Positions 39,937 through 52,800 of a DNA stretch of 64,000 nucleotides are shown here, in pieces. Source of the DNA: Pyrocephalus nanus (lineage: Eukaryota; Chordata; Aves; Passeriformes; Tyrannidae); contig CM076261.1 of the NCBI GenBank assembly GCA_038380795.1, positions 36,419,866 through 36,483,865 on the forward strand, read 5' to 3'. A model generated the notes under the pieces. It ran no database searches. It was not told the origin of the DNA and saw nothing but the letters and a program-made list of their open reading frames with translations. The translations under genes and the position numbers were made by a program. Each line of letters starts with the position of its first letter. Positions within the stretch are counted from its first letter, which is position 1.

Positions 39937-41250
39937 TGTCACATGGAAGGGGGCTTTCCTCGAACCCTTTGTGTTTGATTGGTCTGTCAACACCCCAGGA
40001 AAGGTGAGACCCTTGTGCCTGGCTAGTCTGTCAGTGTCCCTTTATGGAGACTCCACCAAATGGTCCTTGTATCAGAGGGCAGTTTGACTAACTTGATCAG
40101 GGACACATGCCAGCACTGTATCAGAGCCAAACCCTTTATTACAATATTGAAGAAGGAACCCACTCCCACATCTCCCCACTCTTAGTCGAGTATGTTATCC
40201 TCTGCCAGCCACTGCTGGCACACATGAAGTACTCACACTAAACAGTTCGTGGAATAACACATTTTATTAATACACACACTGATAAGAGAAAATTCTGACA
40301 GGTTAAGGTCTGAAGACTGCAATTTATAGTAACTGACTGCAAAAATGAATTTAGAACAATATACAGAAAACTCTAATCCCTAACGAAAGCTAAATTGAGA
40401 TGATTCTTTATCATACATAGAATATGGTTCTTAGCCAGTAGGCATCCCTATGAGGGAAAAGACATTTTCAGCTCATCGACTGATCCTATCAGTTATTTTG
40501 AAGTCTTCCTTAACTTTTCCCCATCCCTAACTCACTTTTATATTATTTCTTTACATTTAGGTAGAGTTTGACTTATTCTACTGATTGATATAAAATTCTG
40601 TTATTTCACTTTAAAAGTATAGTTAATAAAATACAGAGTACTTGCTCAGTGAGGGGTGGTCGTACCTTGGAGGCGTACAACTTTGGGATGAAGGTGTGCA
40701 TTAGTACTAAAGTGAGCTTATAATGAATGAAGTTCATCAGAGGATGAATGCCACAGTTGCTGATTCATCAGCAAGACATCTTCTCCCACCTCCCTCGGTT
40801 GGTGGCTCCTACATGGTTTATCAGGTACATGGTACCATCGAGTTCCCCTCCCTGTAAGGATTACAACAGAGCCTGACTGTGGTGTCTCCACTCTGCTCCA
40901 CCCTGTTTCATCTCTCTTAGAACATGCTAAGGTTGCAGGCTGTGCTGTGTGGGGAATCATCATGGAATAGATTTCATGCATGAAAAACACATTCCATCCA
41001 GGAAATAGCCACTGCATTTCACCCTATAATTTTCATACTGTTATATTTTCTCCTAGAATATGAATATAACTTCCCAGTTTTCTCTAATTTCACCCCGAGA
41101 TGTCTTCATACAATGACTAGGTCTATGATTTAAGTAGTAGTGTTGATTTGATCTTGTGTCCTTAGCTGTGAGATGACGTTGGAGGGATTCCTCTCTTCTT
41201 TCTCTGTTATCATAACTAGTGGGTCACAACTGGAACTCCAGTTAGTTGGA
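39937..41250 (-). mobile_element. Probable long LTR (ERVL-type), minus strand
   Basis: The order of signals fits an LTR read on the minus strand. There is a U3-like part rich in short inverted repeats (about 41250-41040), then a block with GGTGGGAGAAGATGTCTTGC and CCACAACTGTGG-like words. Next come the landmark GTACGCCTCCAAGGTACGAC (about 40660-40678), CTCACTGAGCAAGTA, and poly(A)-signal-like AATAAA words at about 40266 and 40135. The far end reads TGTCACATGG (39937) on the plus strand. These landmarks agree with my memory of long ERVL LTRs in birds. Boundaries are approximate and no clear target-site duplication was found. A GGGGCTTTCC word (39950-39959) fits the NF-kappaB consensus. The 99-codon minus frame at 40718-41017 lies inside and is probably not a gene. 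Confidence 0.42.
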
Positions 41251-41270
41251 GTAACTAACTCAAGTTAGTT
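41228..41270. repeat. Nested inverted repeats (alternative hairpins)
   Basis: Three perfect inverted pairs overlap: AACTGGA (41228-41234) with TCCAGTT (41237-41243), AGTTAGTT (41240-41247) with AACTAACT (41253-41260), and the same AACTAACT with a second AGTTAGTT (41263-41270). Spacers are 2, 5 and 2 bases. The middle arm can therefore pair with either neighbour, giving mutually exclusive hairpins. CAACTG is also a Myb-type site word. Confidence 0.8.
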
Positions 41271-41727
41271 GTACTTTCTTATTTGTCCTACCTCCTGTTA
41301 GCATTCATGGATGATGGATGTATGCTCTTTGTTAGTCTTTAAATGTCTAGTGCTCAAGATTACATTCTTTTAGGGACCAGTAACACCCTTTCACGGTTTT
41401 GTTTATGCTGGGAGATGGAGAAAGGATGGAGTGGAGAGAGAGTGCTTCTACCACCATTCTGACTTTACCTATTTTGGTCCATGCTACAAAAATATCACAC
41501 ATAAATATAGAAATGCAAATCTCAGCTTCATAAAACTTATCTGGGTGGCCAAAGAGGTTAGAGGGTTACTTTCTAAGTTCTGAAATTTATTTTAAACATG
41601 TCTAAAAGTGCTTACTCCTTTACAGTACTGGAGTCACTTCAGTGTGTACAAGTTGAGAAAATACTATGTGAAGAGCCAGACTTCCTATATCTAAGGGGTC
41701 TAACCATAGCAACATTTTTACAAAAAT
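41271..41727. other. Non-coding DNA, no gene seen
   Basis: This short stretch may include the outermost part of the LTR to its left, whose limit is uncertain. No open frame or named repeat. Confidence 0.5.
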
Positions 41728-41728
41728 A

Positions 41729-41759
<31 letters not shown>
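41728..41759. repeat. (AAT)n microsatellite
   Basis: About ten uninterrupted AAT triplets, with no interruption visible. A run like this is expected to vary in length between individuals. Confidence 0.95.
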
Positions 41760-43552
41760 GTTCCTGGAAATATAATGTCTAATTTAGTGACATGCAAGTC
41801 CTTTTGTTGGTATTGTTCTTGTCACTCCTGTGCTTCCGTTTTCTGTATTTAAGTATAGACGATAAAAATAATCTTCGAGTGAGCCATGTTGTGAAGAGAA
41901 TACATGCACAAAATTAATAACTTTATCTGGGGCACTGCAATACTGTTGTGAGGGCTGTGTTGGAACTGGTTGTAAGAGATTTGAATCTTAAGAGCATTTG
42001 TGAAGACTTCTTTACCTAGTACAGTTAAGAGAGAAAATACAGGATCTGCTAACATTTTTTCTTTCAAGGACAACAGTACAATTTTCTATTAAAAATACAT
42101 TCTTCAACCTCCCTTTTACAAGGAGTTCCCACCTCACACCTACATAAGGCTATGAATAAGGAAAATGTGAGTCTTTTCTAGTAAAATGTTTAATATTAGC
42201 AGTTTTAATAGGACACATTTAGGAAATGCACGCTTGACCTTTTTGAAAAATTTTGAAAAATGCTGTGAAGATTTTCAGTACTGTAAGAATTCTCAGTTGG
42301 AGATTCTAAAACACTTCAGCCAGTGTTTGTATAATTTCAGTATACTGGCTTTTCAAAGTTTTTGAAGAATTTCATGAAATCCTTGAAAATACGCAGACCT
42401 CACAGAGAAAGTAAGGGGGTTTTGTTAGCTGATTTGTACAAGTTCACTGCAGATGCAGGTAGGATGGGTTCATAAATTTCTCACAAGATTTTTGGATGAA
42501 ATTTATGGTTTCTTCTTGTGAAAATCCTTAGGAAAATGATGCTAAGTCCACTGAAATATTAATTTCCATGGTTTTATCTAGTTTGACTTTCACACACCTA
42601 CAGCAACATACCCTGTACTTGAATCAATCCTGCTGAGTTCAACTGCAAACAGATTTGACAAGATACTACATGAGTGTGTCTGGCTTATATTGCTATTTGT
42701 CACTTGTATGCTTCTCTTCTCCCAGAAAATGTGGGCAAACCTCTAGCAGTCTTCACACCTCCATGTATTTTTTTTTCCCTCTCCTTTGAAACTGCTTAGT
42801 CTATGTTAATTTTATAAAATCTTCTTGGATTGTCCAACATATGGATCAGTGACGTATTCCTGTATAGTGACATTTGTGTGTCAGTCCTCACCAAAGGTCG
42901 ACACAACATGTGGAAGTAGGAAAAAAATGAAACATCTACTGTGCTTCTGAGAACTTCATCTGCTCTATCTTAAACTCATGAAATCTTGAGGTGTTAACCA
43001 TTTTAATTTCAACTGGAATGGGACTAGAAGCACAGCTGCATAAGTAAAAAATAGTGGAAGGGCTAACTTTTTCATTATTGATGTAAATGGGAAAGACATT
43101 CTCTCATATGCAGCTGGCAAGAAAGGCATACAATTAATTTCAAGATAATGTCCCCATTCTGCCATTTATCAGCAAACCATTCTATTACAAGCATTTTTAG
43201 CAATCTCTTCATGTACTTATGAAGAGATATGTCTTGCTGTGAAGCTTAGCTGAAATATTAATGTAAATATTTTCAATGAAGACAACTCTAGTTGTCTTTT
43301 TTTTTAATTATAGAAAACACTGAACAATAAAAGATAGAACTTTTTCTAGGGGATTGGAAGGAATAACCCAGCCCTTAAAATAAATAAATGAAAAATAATA
43401 TTTTCAATACAAGAAGGATAAATAAGAACTCTTTTGCACGCTAAAACATTAATTAAAAAACCCCCAACATTTCCCTTCAATGGCTCTTCTCTTAAGAATT
43501 TGTCTTCTGAACTCTTTCAAAACTCTAATGCAAGTGATATCATGACAGAATA

Positions 43553-43553
<1 letters not shown>

Positions 43554-43590
<37 letters not shown>
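43554..43590. repeat. Poly(A) run of 37 bases
   Basis: An uninterrupted run of A, the longest homopolymer in the window. Such a run can mark the tail of a recent retrocopy, but the preceding few hundred bases show no AATAAA near the junction and no recognisable gene or LINE. It lies within a chance frame that reads poly-Lys. Confidence 0.95.
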
Positions 43591-43595
<5 letters not shown>

Positions 43596-46136
43596 GAAAA
43601 AATTCACTCCAACTTCCTTCCTGTCTAACTTGGAGCTTAACCTTATTCATCAGCAGAATGTCCCTTTATATTCTTTGGCTGTTTTATACAAGCTTGAGTG
43701 TTATAAAGTGTTCAGCAGCAAAGACCTATGAAGACACCCAGCTGTAGGAAGGCTTGTTCTGGGCTGTGTGTTTGTCTGTAGATTGCTTGAATAATGTATG
43801 GGAGAGTTTAGATGAAAAAACAACTTGCTGTTCATGAGCCAGAAGCAGAATAAAGACTGCAATGTAATCAGAAGGAGAGGCAGTGTAAGAAATAATAGTG
43901 ATCCTTGTTCATTTTAATAGACATATAGGAAAACCAGGAATGTAATGTCTGAAAAGGCTTTGCATATTCTATATGAAAAAGGACATGCTTGGTAAGACAT
44001 GTTATGATGTTCCTTGTTATGATTGTGACTACTTTGTCTACAAAGCTGTGATTTTACAAAGTCAAGACAAAAAGAAGCAAAATAAATCAGCAATACACAT
44101 CCTGATAAATTAAAAAAAGTCATAGCTAAACCAAGTGAAAGAATGTTGCAGGCAGGACAAGAAAATGTCAAACACAGCAATTATGACAACACTCAGTCCT
44201 GAGGACTGGCAAACGCAGCCTGTGGCCAGTTGCTGGTGACAGCTATACAGCATTACAGGGCTATCCAACTGAAAGCAGCTGGATGAACAGCCTACCCTTA
44301 TCACCATCATTATGCTCCAGAAACACCCAACTGAGAAGCTGAACCCAGTGACAAATATATTATACAAAAGGTGCAGCCTTACTGGCACAGATATTCAAAC
44401 TGCAGACATGGCCGCCTTTGTGTATTCTTGCACTGGTCAAAAACAAGGTACCAACCAAAATACCTAGGCATCTTAAACTTATTTTTCAGTCTTAGAATTC
44501 CCTGGCAAATAGCTGGGCAACAGTTAACTTTAATTTTTTACAGTCCTCAGCAGAAGTCTAAAATGTAACTAGTAACCATGATGTGGGGGAGGAGCACAGC
44601 CTGATCAGAACTGGTTTTAGGAAATGTGAACACCAGATCTGGCTCTGGCTTAACTCTTCATTCACTGCATCTGCATTATCTTAGCTGGATTTTAGTTACA
44701 TGTTTGCGGTGGTTTTGGCTTTGATGGTTTGCTTTATGCAATAGAACCTTTATATAGTAACTTGCCATTATATGGCCAGGCTTTCATTATCTTTACAATC
44801 AACAAGTAAAGAGAACTGTATCAGTCTTTACAGTAAGGCTTACACCACTATTCAAACTCCTCATTTTCTTAAAAATTATTATAAGCTGAGAAAAGGGAAT
44901 AAGAACTTTTGTTTCTTTTTAATAAGTAGAAATGCCACAACCACAACTTCATTGCAGAATGTCCTCTATAGCAGGTAGAGGTGTAGCAGTCCTATATTGA
45001 GATATTTGGATAAACTGGGACTAATGTTGTTTTTATATCAAAACAGAGGAAAAAAAATTATTTAAAAAAACCCCACCAAAACCACCTCGCTATTAAAAAA
45101 GTCTTCAAAAAATGTATTGCCATATACTATTTATAATCTCATTTTTTTGTGAAATATCTAGTGACAAGCAATTTTAGAACAATGCAGTCATTAGCTCAAA
45201 ATGTATTAAGAGATTCTAACTGCAGTTACAGAGATTAAATTTCATACATGTTTAAATCAAAACGTAAAGATTCAGAAGGTCATGCTTTTTTATGAAAAAC
45301 ACTAATGTGAAGAGATATGATATTATTTTAGCTGGCTCTTATCTGTACCATGACCAAATTTTATCTGCTTTTTAAGCTTACTAGAAGATAATCTTCTGCA
45401 ACTACAAGTTAGTCTAAATATAAGCAAATTGAGGTTAACGTGTTCGGAGACCATCCTCAACAGATTTAATGCTACCCATAATCTTAGATCAGAATTGGCT
45501 GAAGGCAGTTCCAAGCTTAGTTCTACAAAGATAAAAATAACACTTCTTAAACACTGAGGGCTCATGGTAACTCAGGTCAATGTCTTACTTTTCATTAATA
45601 GGCTTTCAGGACATGGTATCAGATGTTTCTTAGGAGACAGCAGGACTGGTTCTTGATGGATGATCACTATCATGTTTAGTATTGTTTATCAGAGTTCACC
45701 TAGCATAATACTGTTGGATCCCACATTGGATATGTGTTTAGGGCTGGAACCCTAAACACTTGTAGTCTTTGTTAAGAAAAATATTAACCTTCCTCATACA
45801 ATCTCCCAAGGGAGAGAAAAAAAAAATAATATCATTTTATTGACATCTACTTTATTCATATTGTGACCTTAGATTCTGTTTTCAGAATTTCAAATGCTTG
45901 GGGTCAAGGAGTGTGGGATGTGAAATCCTACTCTAGCAGCCAAGCAGTCACCAAAACATAACCATGGGATTTTTTTCACTCCTCTATGTCACTGTGAAGG
46001 ATTAAAGTATTATAACTGCCTCTAGTCCATCAGTGTATTGTCATTATCATAATCTGCATAACTCTGCTAAAACAGTATTCAATATACAAGCACAGTATAT
46101 GCTGCGTAAAGAACTATCAATGTTGCAATTAATCAT

Positions 46137-46159
46137 AAAAGTATTTTGAAAATACTTTT
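46137..46159. repeat. Perfect 11-bp-arm palindrome
   Basis: AAAAGTATTTT and AAAATACTTTT form complementary arms around a single G. The AT-rich palindrome could extrude as a cruciform; no functional context is visible. Confidence 0.85.
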
Positions 46160-49100
46160 TTGACACAAGTTCAAGGCAGTTTAATTGGAGTTCAAATGCA
46201 GAATACTGGTAATGTCTGAAACAGTTGATAGTGGATTGATTCACTTTCTCAATAGTTCTTTCTTAAGAGGAAGGAACCTGGGATTTATGCTGTGTAATAT
46301 CTATCGGGAATACTGATGTATAATTTGCATAATCACTCAGACACCATTGTTCAATTCAGGTTCAGCAGAAAATGCTCCTTAATATCAACTGAGTGACTAA
46401 GAATACTTTGCTAAGAACATATACAGGTTAACAAAAGTTCAGACCAAGTGCTTCTTCCTTCAACAGCTTTTAAATTTAAACATTGTCTTTGAGCTGGGTC
46501 CATGTTGAATTTCTTCATGTTCTCCCACTGTGTGTAGCTCATGTGTAAGAACCATGGTGAAGTGAGTTGTTGCAATGTAAAATAGAATTCTCATTCACCA
46601 GTGGTTCTATGACCAATACAAACACCTAATGGAAGAAGCCTAATTACATTATTTAAATTATTATTCTTTCCTCACATAATAACCATATTTCTAGTGAAAG
46701 TTTCATGATACCATTTACATTTTAAAATTAATTCACTTGGATAACCTTCTAACTGTCAAATGTTTTTGGTCACAGATCTCTAAAGGCTAAACAAGCCTGA
46801 AAATACTAAGTTATTACTCCCAAATATAGGCTTGGGCTTGCTCAGAAGGTAATTTTTTCAAACTTCCCTGTTATCTTGGGTGACACTTGTTATACCTACC
46901 TTGCAATGAAAGGATATTACTGCAAATGACTTTGGGTTTTTCCTGTTTTGGAAGAAAAATAAAAAATTGAAACAGCAAGGTCAGTGTCATTTTTCTTGTC
47001 CTTTAAAAGATTCTTATCTTATTAAAAGTGGAGATGGCTTTGAGCTCAGGATCCCAGAAGCTGGGAATCTGACATGGTTAACAATGTAAAAATCTTGTCT
47101 GAGTGTGGCCAGATGAAAATGGCAGTAGTCTACTACTTTTATCTGTCCCTTGGATAAATCTAATGGAACCCATAACACAACCTTTGTAACTTTGGTGTCC
47201 TGACTTTCTGCAGCACAGATGTTGCATTGTTGCTCTTTTTTCTTCTCTGGCTTTAATGGGCTTGAGCTTGTAGTTCTGTGGCCTCTTGGTAAGCGACAGA
47301 CACTCTCCTGGCTCTTCCTTTCAAAAGTTGGAAATGTTGCCAATAAGCAACTGATTGGGAAAACTTTTGAAGTTCAGAGAGGTAGCTGTATAATAGTTTA
47401 AAGAATTTTTTTTTCTAGCTAAAGCATTACCTAGGTGTTATTGCTTTCCTGGGATCCTGAGAGCTTTCTCAGGGGATAAAAAATGGAGTTCTTGGTAATT
47501 TTTTTGGAGGAGTGATGTTGTTTTGGTTTGAGTTTTAGTGAGTTTGGTTGTTTATTATTCTTCCCACTTGTATTAGGGAACTAGTTAATATTTGGGTAAA
47601 TTTGAAGCTGTCCGTATCCCTCCCACCTTGCTAATGGCTGCTGCTAGGGCATTGCTTGGGCAAATATTCTATAATTATATGGATTGTGGACTGAAGGTTA
47701 TTAAAGCAAAAATTTATACTTTGATTAGTTGCAGAATTGCCTCTGGACTTTCTAACAGTAGTCAGTGTCTCTTTCTCCTTTGACTTCTTTGCCAGTTCTT
47801 TTTAACTTCTGTTTAACAAAGTCATTATTCCAAATTAGATGAAAATATTATTCAGTGAAGAAAGTCCAAATTAGTTGTTTTCTGTCACTAGATGCTAACA
47901 AAGTAGTGTAGGGACATAACTTGGCCAGAGAGTTACATAGTACTTGTATAGACCACTTTATAATAAACTCTTTGAAGATGACTGAAGGGTTTTCAAGATT
48001 AATGTAATTCATCTTAAAAGAATTATAATACTTTTTAAATGAAGGCAGCTTAGTGACTGGGTCAGAGAACAGAAATTCAGAAGTCAAATAATCATTTTGA
48101 TGATTAGGCTTGGTTTCAAAATGTGCATCAACTTCTTGATCTTTAGTGAACTAAAGAAGCTCGTTTCAGTTCCTAGAAAATGATCATTTGCCCCTGAGAG
48201 AGGGCTGTGTATTTTCTAAATGTTTCTATCTCTTCAGTCCTTGTGAGTAACTCACTCTGCCATCTAAAATATCTCTGCCTGCGTATACGCATAAATTCCC
48301 TGGAAACAGCCCTCTCTTCTTTCCAAGGACTCCATTGGAACTCACCTCCCTTCTTAAAGGAGTGCAATATAAATTAAAATAAAATAGTCATAGCAGCAAC
48401 CCAAATGTTACCAGTCAATAGGTTAGTTGTGTAACAGGCACCTCTTTACAACATCTGATTATTATGTTCATCTGATCCTATTGTCCTCAATGTACTAAAG
48501 ACAACTACTAGTATTTACAATTTTTTTACAAAGAGCTCTTCTTAACATTCTTAATACTTGCCATTCACTTTGGCAACTGTATTAGCCTTGCACAGAATGG
48601 AAGGAATGAGTTCATATGGCAGGTATATAAGCAATAAGATACAACTTCATTTCTCATTGGATACTGGTTCAGTCACCTGGGTAGGTTACATGAATGATTG
48701 TTAAAATCTATGATTGTTAAGGATGAGTCTGGTTTAGCTCTTCTCCTTGCTTAGAGAAAAATGAAGCTTGATTTAAGCTAAATTGTACCTTTTTTTAGCA
48801 TGAAGAAACTGTTATCTTTTATCAATAATACTGCATGGCTTGCAAGAAAACACTGTTCACAGCTGATTTTTTAGAGACTTGAGCAGTGGAAGATAAACAG
48901 CCACTCTTTAAAGCAAAAGACCCCCCCCAAAAAATTATTAAAACCAGCAATTTATTAGATTGAATTTTACTATCTATGATGTCAAAAAACTTCTTTCAAT
49001 GCCTATAATTTAGTTCCATGAGGCACAGTTACATAGGTAGTGCACTTAACATTTTCCAGCTCCAATGGGACCTTCAGATTTCCTAAGTTTGTGTTCTTCA

Positions 49101-49749
49101 GTAAGAAGTGGTTGGCAATGTTATTAATTGCTATTCTACTGAAAGAGTACATAAAACCAGAATTACACAGTTCCTCAAAGTACAATTTAAGCTTCCATGG
49201 TAAGTTTTAATGCATTTGCATTATGTCAATTGTCACAGATCCTTATCTTTTGACAAACTGGTGAACCTTAGGAACACATCTAAACTGACACTTCTTGCCC
49301 AAGTAAAGATTGGTTCTGCTACATCAGGGTAAAATAGTCCTTGGCATTTCTTGTGTAAAGATTTAAGCAACAAGAAAAAAATCTTGGCTTTTTGAGTCTC
49401 AGTTTAGAATTCTTCAGTGTTTTGCAGTAACTTTTACAGCCTTCATTCACATTATCAATCCTATAGTACGTTTAACAAGTTAATCCTTTGGAAGAGAAGT
49501 AAGAAAAATAGCATGTCTTGCTTGGAGTGCCACAGGGAATGCTCTCCATAAAGTGGTTACTGACAGAGAAAGAAAGACATGAGCGACATCACAAGAAAAA
49601 GTTGTATGAGGCACAATGCTGAGTATATTAGAGTATGCTTTGTTCTGACACTAGAAATTCACGAGAGCATAAAGATTCTATCAAAATCCTGATCACCTTT
49701 GGAGTTTCCGTATAGGATGTGATACTTGAAAATATGTCCTGAGTGAATG

Positions 49750-49826
49750 CTGTGGTTTAACCCAGCAGCAGGTGACTAAACACCAGGCAGACATTTGCCT
49801 ACATGCCTCTCAGTGTGATGGGGATT
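49750..49826 (-). mobile_element. Truncated end of the common avian LTR, minus strand
   Basis: The words GTGGTTTAACCCAGCAG, GTGACTAAACACCAGGCAG and AGTGTGATGGGGA follow the terminal segment of the same LTR type as at 29508-30133, in the same order and orientation. Similarity stops at a T run near 49827, so only about 77 bp remain. It may be a deletion remnant or a truncated insertion. Confidence 0.6.
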
Positions 49827-52800
49827 TTTTTTTTTTTCCATTTTCAGAGTTCCTTACTTCTGTTAATTATGTCACTTTTAGAAGAGGGTTAAACCATTAA
49901 ACTGTAAATCTTCATAGATCTGTACTCTCTTTTGTTTCAATTTAGAAATTAACAGTAGTAATAGCTATGAAAATATAGGAAGTGCAAACGACGTTCCCAG
50001 TGAGGGAAGAAAAAAGTGAAGTGTTTGACTTAAACTAACTTACATTAATAAGGAGGCTCTGTTGCTGTGTCAATTTATCATCAAAGCAGAAATCAGAATA
50101 ATTAAGTTATTGCTGTCTTTTTTGCCCTCTGTGTGCTACTTCCAGGACGTTATTTTCACTGGACTCTTGCAATGATTAAATTTTACTGGAAGTAAAATAC
50201 TGGACTGGTACAGGATTTAAATTGGTCTTCAAATCTCGTACAAATTGATTTATTTTATGTTGTTCATTGTTATATGTTTAAACATGTATTAAGTTAAATA
50301 TGGACTGGGAGAAAGAGCAAGAAGAATCAGGAATGAAGCAGTCAAGCTGAGCCTTGGGAAGAAGGGACTATGGTAGGGGAAGGTGCTTTAGTTTCTTGTC
50401 TTTGTTTTTTAACCAAATTCTACTTTAACTGACAGGATATCAAATTTTCCTGAAGTCAAATCTGTTTTGCCATTGATAGTAGTTGGTAAGGCATCTCCTT
50501 TTCTTTGTCTCAACTCATGAGTTTTTCTTTCTTGTTTTCTCCTTCTGTTCTGTTGAGGAAGAGTAGTGAGAGAACAGCTGGTTAGTTGTCTGGCAGCTGC
50601 CAAAGATTAAACCGCCAGAGTACTCATTATTGAAATGGTCTTCTGCTATCTCAAACTCTTTATTATATATCCACTTCCACTGTAAGTGTTTTTTCTTAGG
50701 TGGTGCTTTGGTGCTTTTTTTGTGAGCTTGTTTGTTTGTTTAAGGTAGAACTTCTATTAGAATATGTCTTAATTTTGCTTTCTATTCAGATTCATTTAAA
50801 TGAAAACTGACTGAAGGACTGTAAACAAAAAATAATATAGTGATTAAAAATAGCAACATATTGTTCTGAAGGGTAGATTCTAAAACTAATGCAGGAACCA
50901 CTGTAACTTGAAATCTAAGACAGCTTCATTAGTCCTTTCAGTAAAGAACTAAATAACCACCTGCAAAATGTAGCTTTGTAATCACCTTTAAAGCTAAATC
51001 ACAGCACAAATTATTCTGCAGGTAATTGTAAACTGGAATACACTGGGTAGAAGGGGGGGCAGGAACAGGACATGCCATCCATTTTTTTGCTTCTTGTAAG
51101 CAGTGAAATTTGCAGTAACTGAAAATGCATAGATTTTATAGGTGTGTACTGTAGGATGTTTCCAAATAAAACAGCATTTTGAAAGTCAAGTTATTGTATG
51201 CGCTGCCCCCAGCCTCTGGGTTCTCTTTCTTCATGAAATGTCATAAAGGAATTTTGAAAGTACCTGTTTTTTCTGATCGTGAGGGAATAGACAATACAGG
51301 AAACATCTTCTAAGCAATGTTTGATGTAGTCTCCCAAAAGCTATCACAGAAGACAGCTTCTTATGGGTTGAACAATGTCTTCTGGCTCAAAGTGTATACA
51401 GTGCTATGGCCTATAAAGCAGCTGTAATTGAGACACAGCTTTCAGGGTTCTCTAAATTGCTGAGAATGTGCAAAATCATTAGTGGCAAAATATGGTTTTG
51501 CTGTTTAGCTCTTTGGGTGCCTTTCTGTATCTGGGCTATGAATTCTGGTTTTTAGGATGCAATATGTACTCTAGCTAAGCAATGAAGCATCTTGAGTAGA
51601 TATTCTAGCATCTTAGGGTGATATTAAACATAATCATTACTGCTATAAAGCTTAGTACAGGCTCTGGTACTGATGAGGGTACTAGACAAGTGCTTAGTCA
51701 GCTGCACATAGATTGAAATCTTGACCTGCTGGTAAGTTAGCAACTTTGTGCATGATCAGATAATGGAATGAGCTGTAAAAGCAGAATATGTTGAAGTCTA
51801 ACTTAAAAAAATAAATGCATGAACTGCAATAGTAGACTTGAGGGTTTTATGTGCAAGAGGTCTCACAGTAGACAAATTTTTTTCATTTACTTGGTTTGGT
51901 ATTCATTTAGCGGAAGTACTACCAAATGTTTCAGATTGTAAGATGAAGAAGTTGGACTGTGTGTGATACATAGCATCACTGACTCCACCTCCAGCTGAGC
52001 TCTCAAGCCAGCAGTCAGCTGTGCAGTGATGGATCTTCTGGGAAACACTACTCTTGTGGTATAGACAAAAAAGAAGCCCTTTATTATTTTCTGTGACTGC
52101 GGGCTGTAACAGCCAACCATGAACACTCAAGATGAAGCTGAAAGAGAGGGATCTGAGAGCAACTCCACCCCTTTATTTTTCTCAGGGAGCCAGGGGAATG
52201 AAGATGTTTTTCATCTCTCGAGATATAAGACTGGAGTGAGCATTGCCTGGCCTGACTTTTCAATACAATTATGGGAAGAAGAAAAAATAGCTCCCAGTAC
52301 CAAAGGTGAGAGCTCATAGGTCAGAATTAGTAGGGAAAAGTGCTGTGAAGTTTTATTGTAGGGTAATTTGTCATTGAGAAAGAAGAGTTATATGCATTAT
52401 GTACTTTGTCTCTCTCCCAGGAACAGTAGCTTACCCCTTGCTGACAGTAAATATGCTTCCTCCTTGCTAGCAAAAGGAGTCCATACCTATACAGGCAACT
52501 TCTATTCATTGTGGATTTTTCAGAGAAGTGTTCCAGATCTGTCCCTGTTATACTTTAATTACTGAGGGGAAGAAGGTGAATTACTCATATCCACCTCTGC
52601 CAAAATGAGTGGGAGGAAGAAGGTAACTGAAGTGGAAAACAGTGGCAAACATGACTAAGTACCCACTCCAATCTCAACAGCTATAATTGTCCCTTGCATC
52701 TGTGCTATGGAAGACAGGGAAGGACAGTTTTCAGATCAAACAGATGTAGGAAAGTCGATGGTGTTTTTGAACTCTTTTTAACCAGAAGGTGAATTATTTT

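Larger units (their letters stand above)
41760..49749. other. AT-rich non-coding DNA, no gene seen
   Basis: No supported gene. The best-looking frame (minus strand, 47014-47343, 109 codons) opens at TTG, not ATG, and matches nothing that I know. Named features inside are the poly(A) tract at 43554-43590 and the palindrome at 46137-46159. A slightly GC-richer patch at about 44190-44420 could not be identified. Confidence 0.6.

Noticed and set aside
40718..41017. 99-codon minus-strand frame with a true ATG and a balanced composition
   Set aside because: It lies inside a probable LTR, which explains both the GC-richer composition and the open frame.
47014..47343. 109-codon minus-strand frame with a protein-like composition
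   Set aside because: It opens at TTG, has no recognised domain, and an overlapping plus-strand frame is equally open. There is no further evidence.
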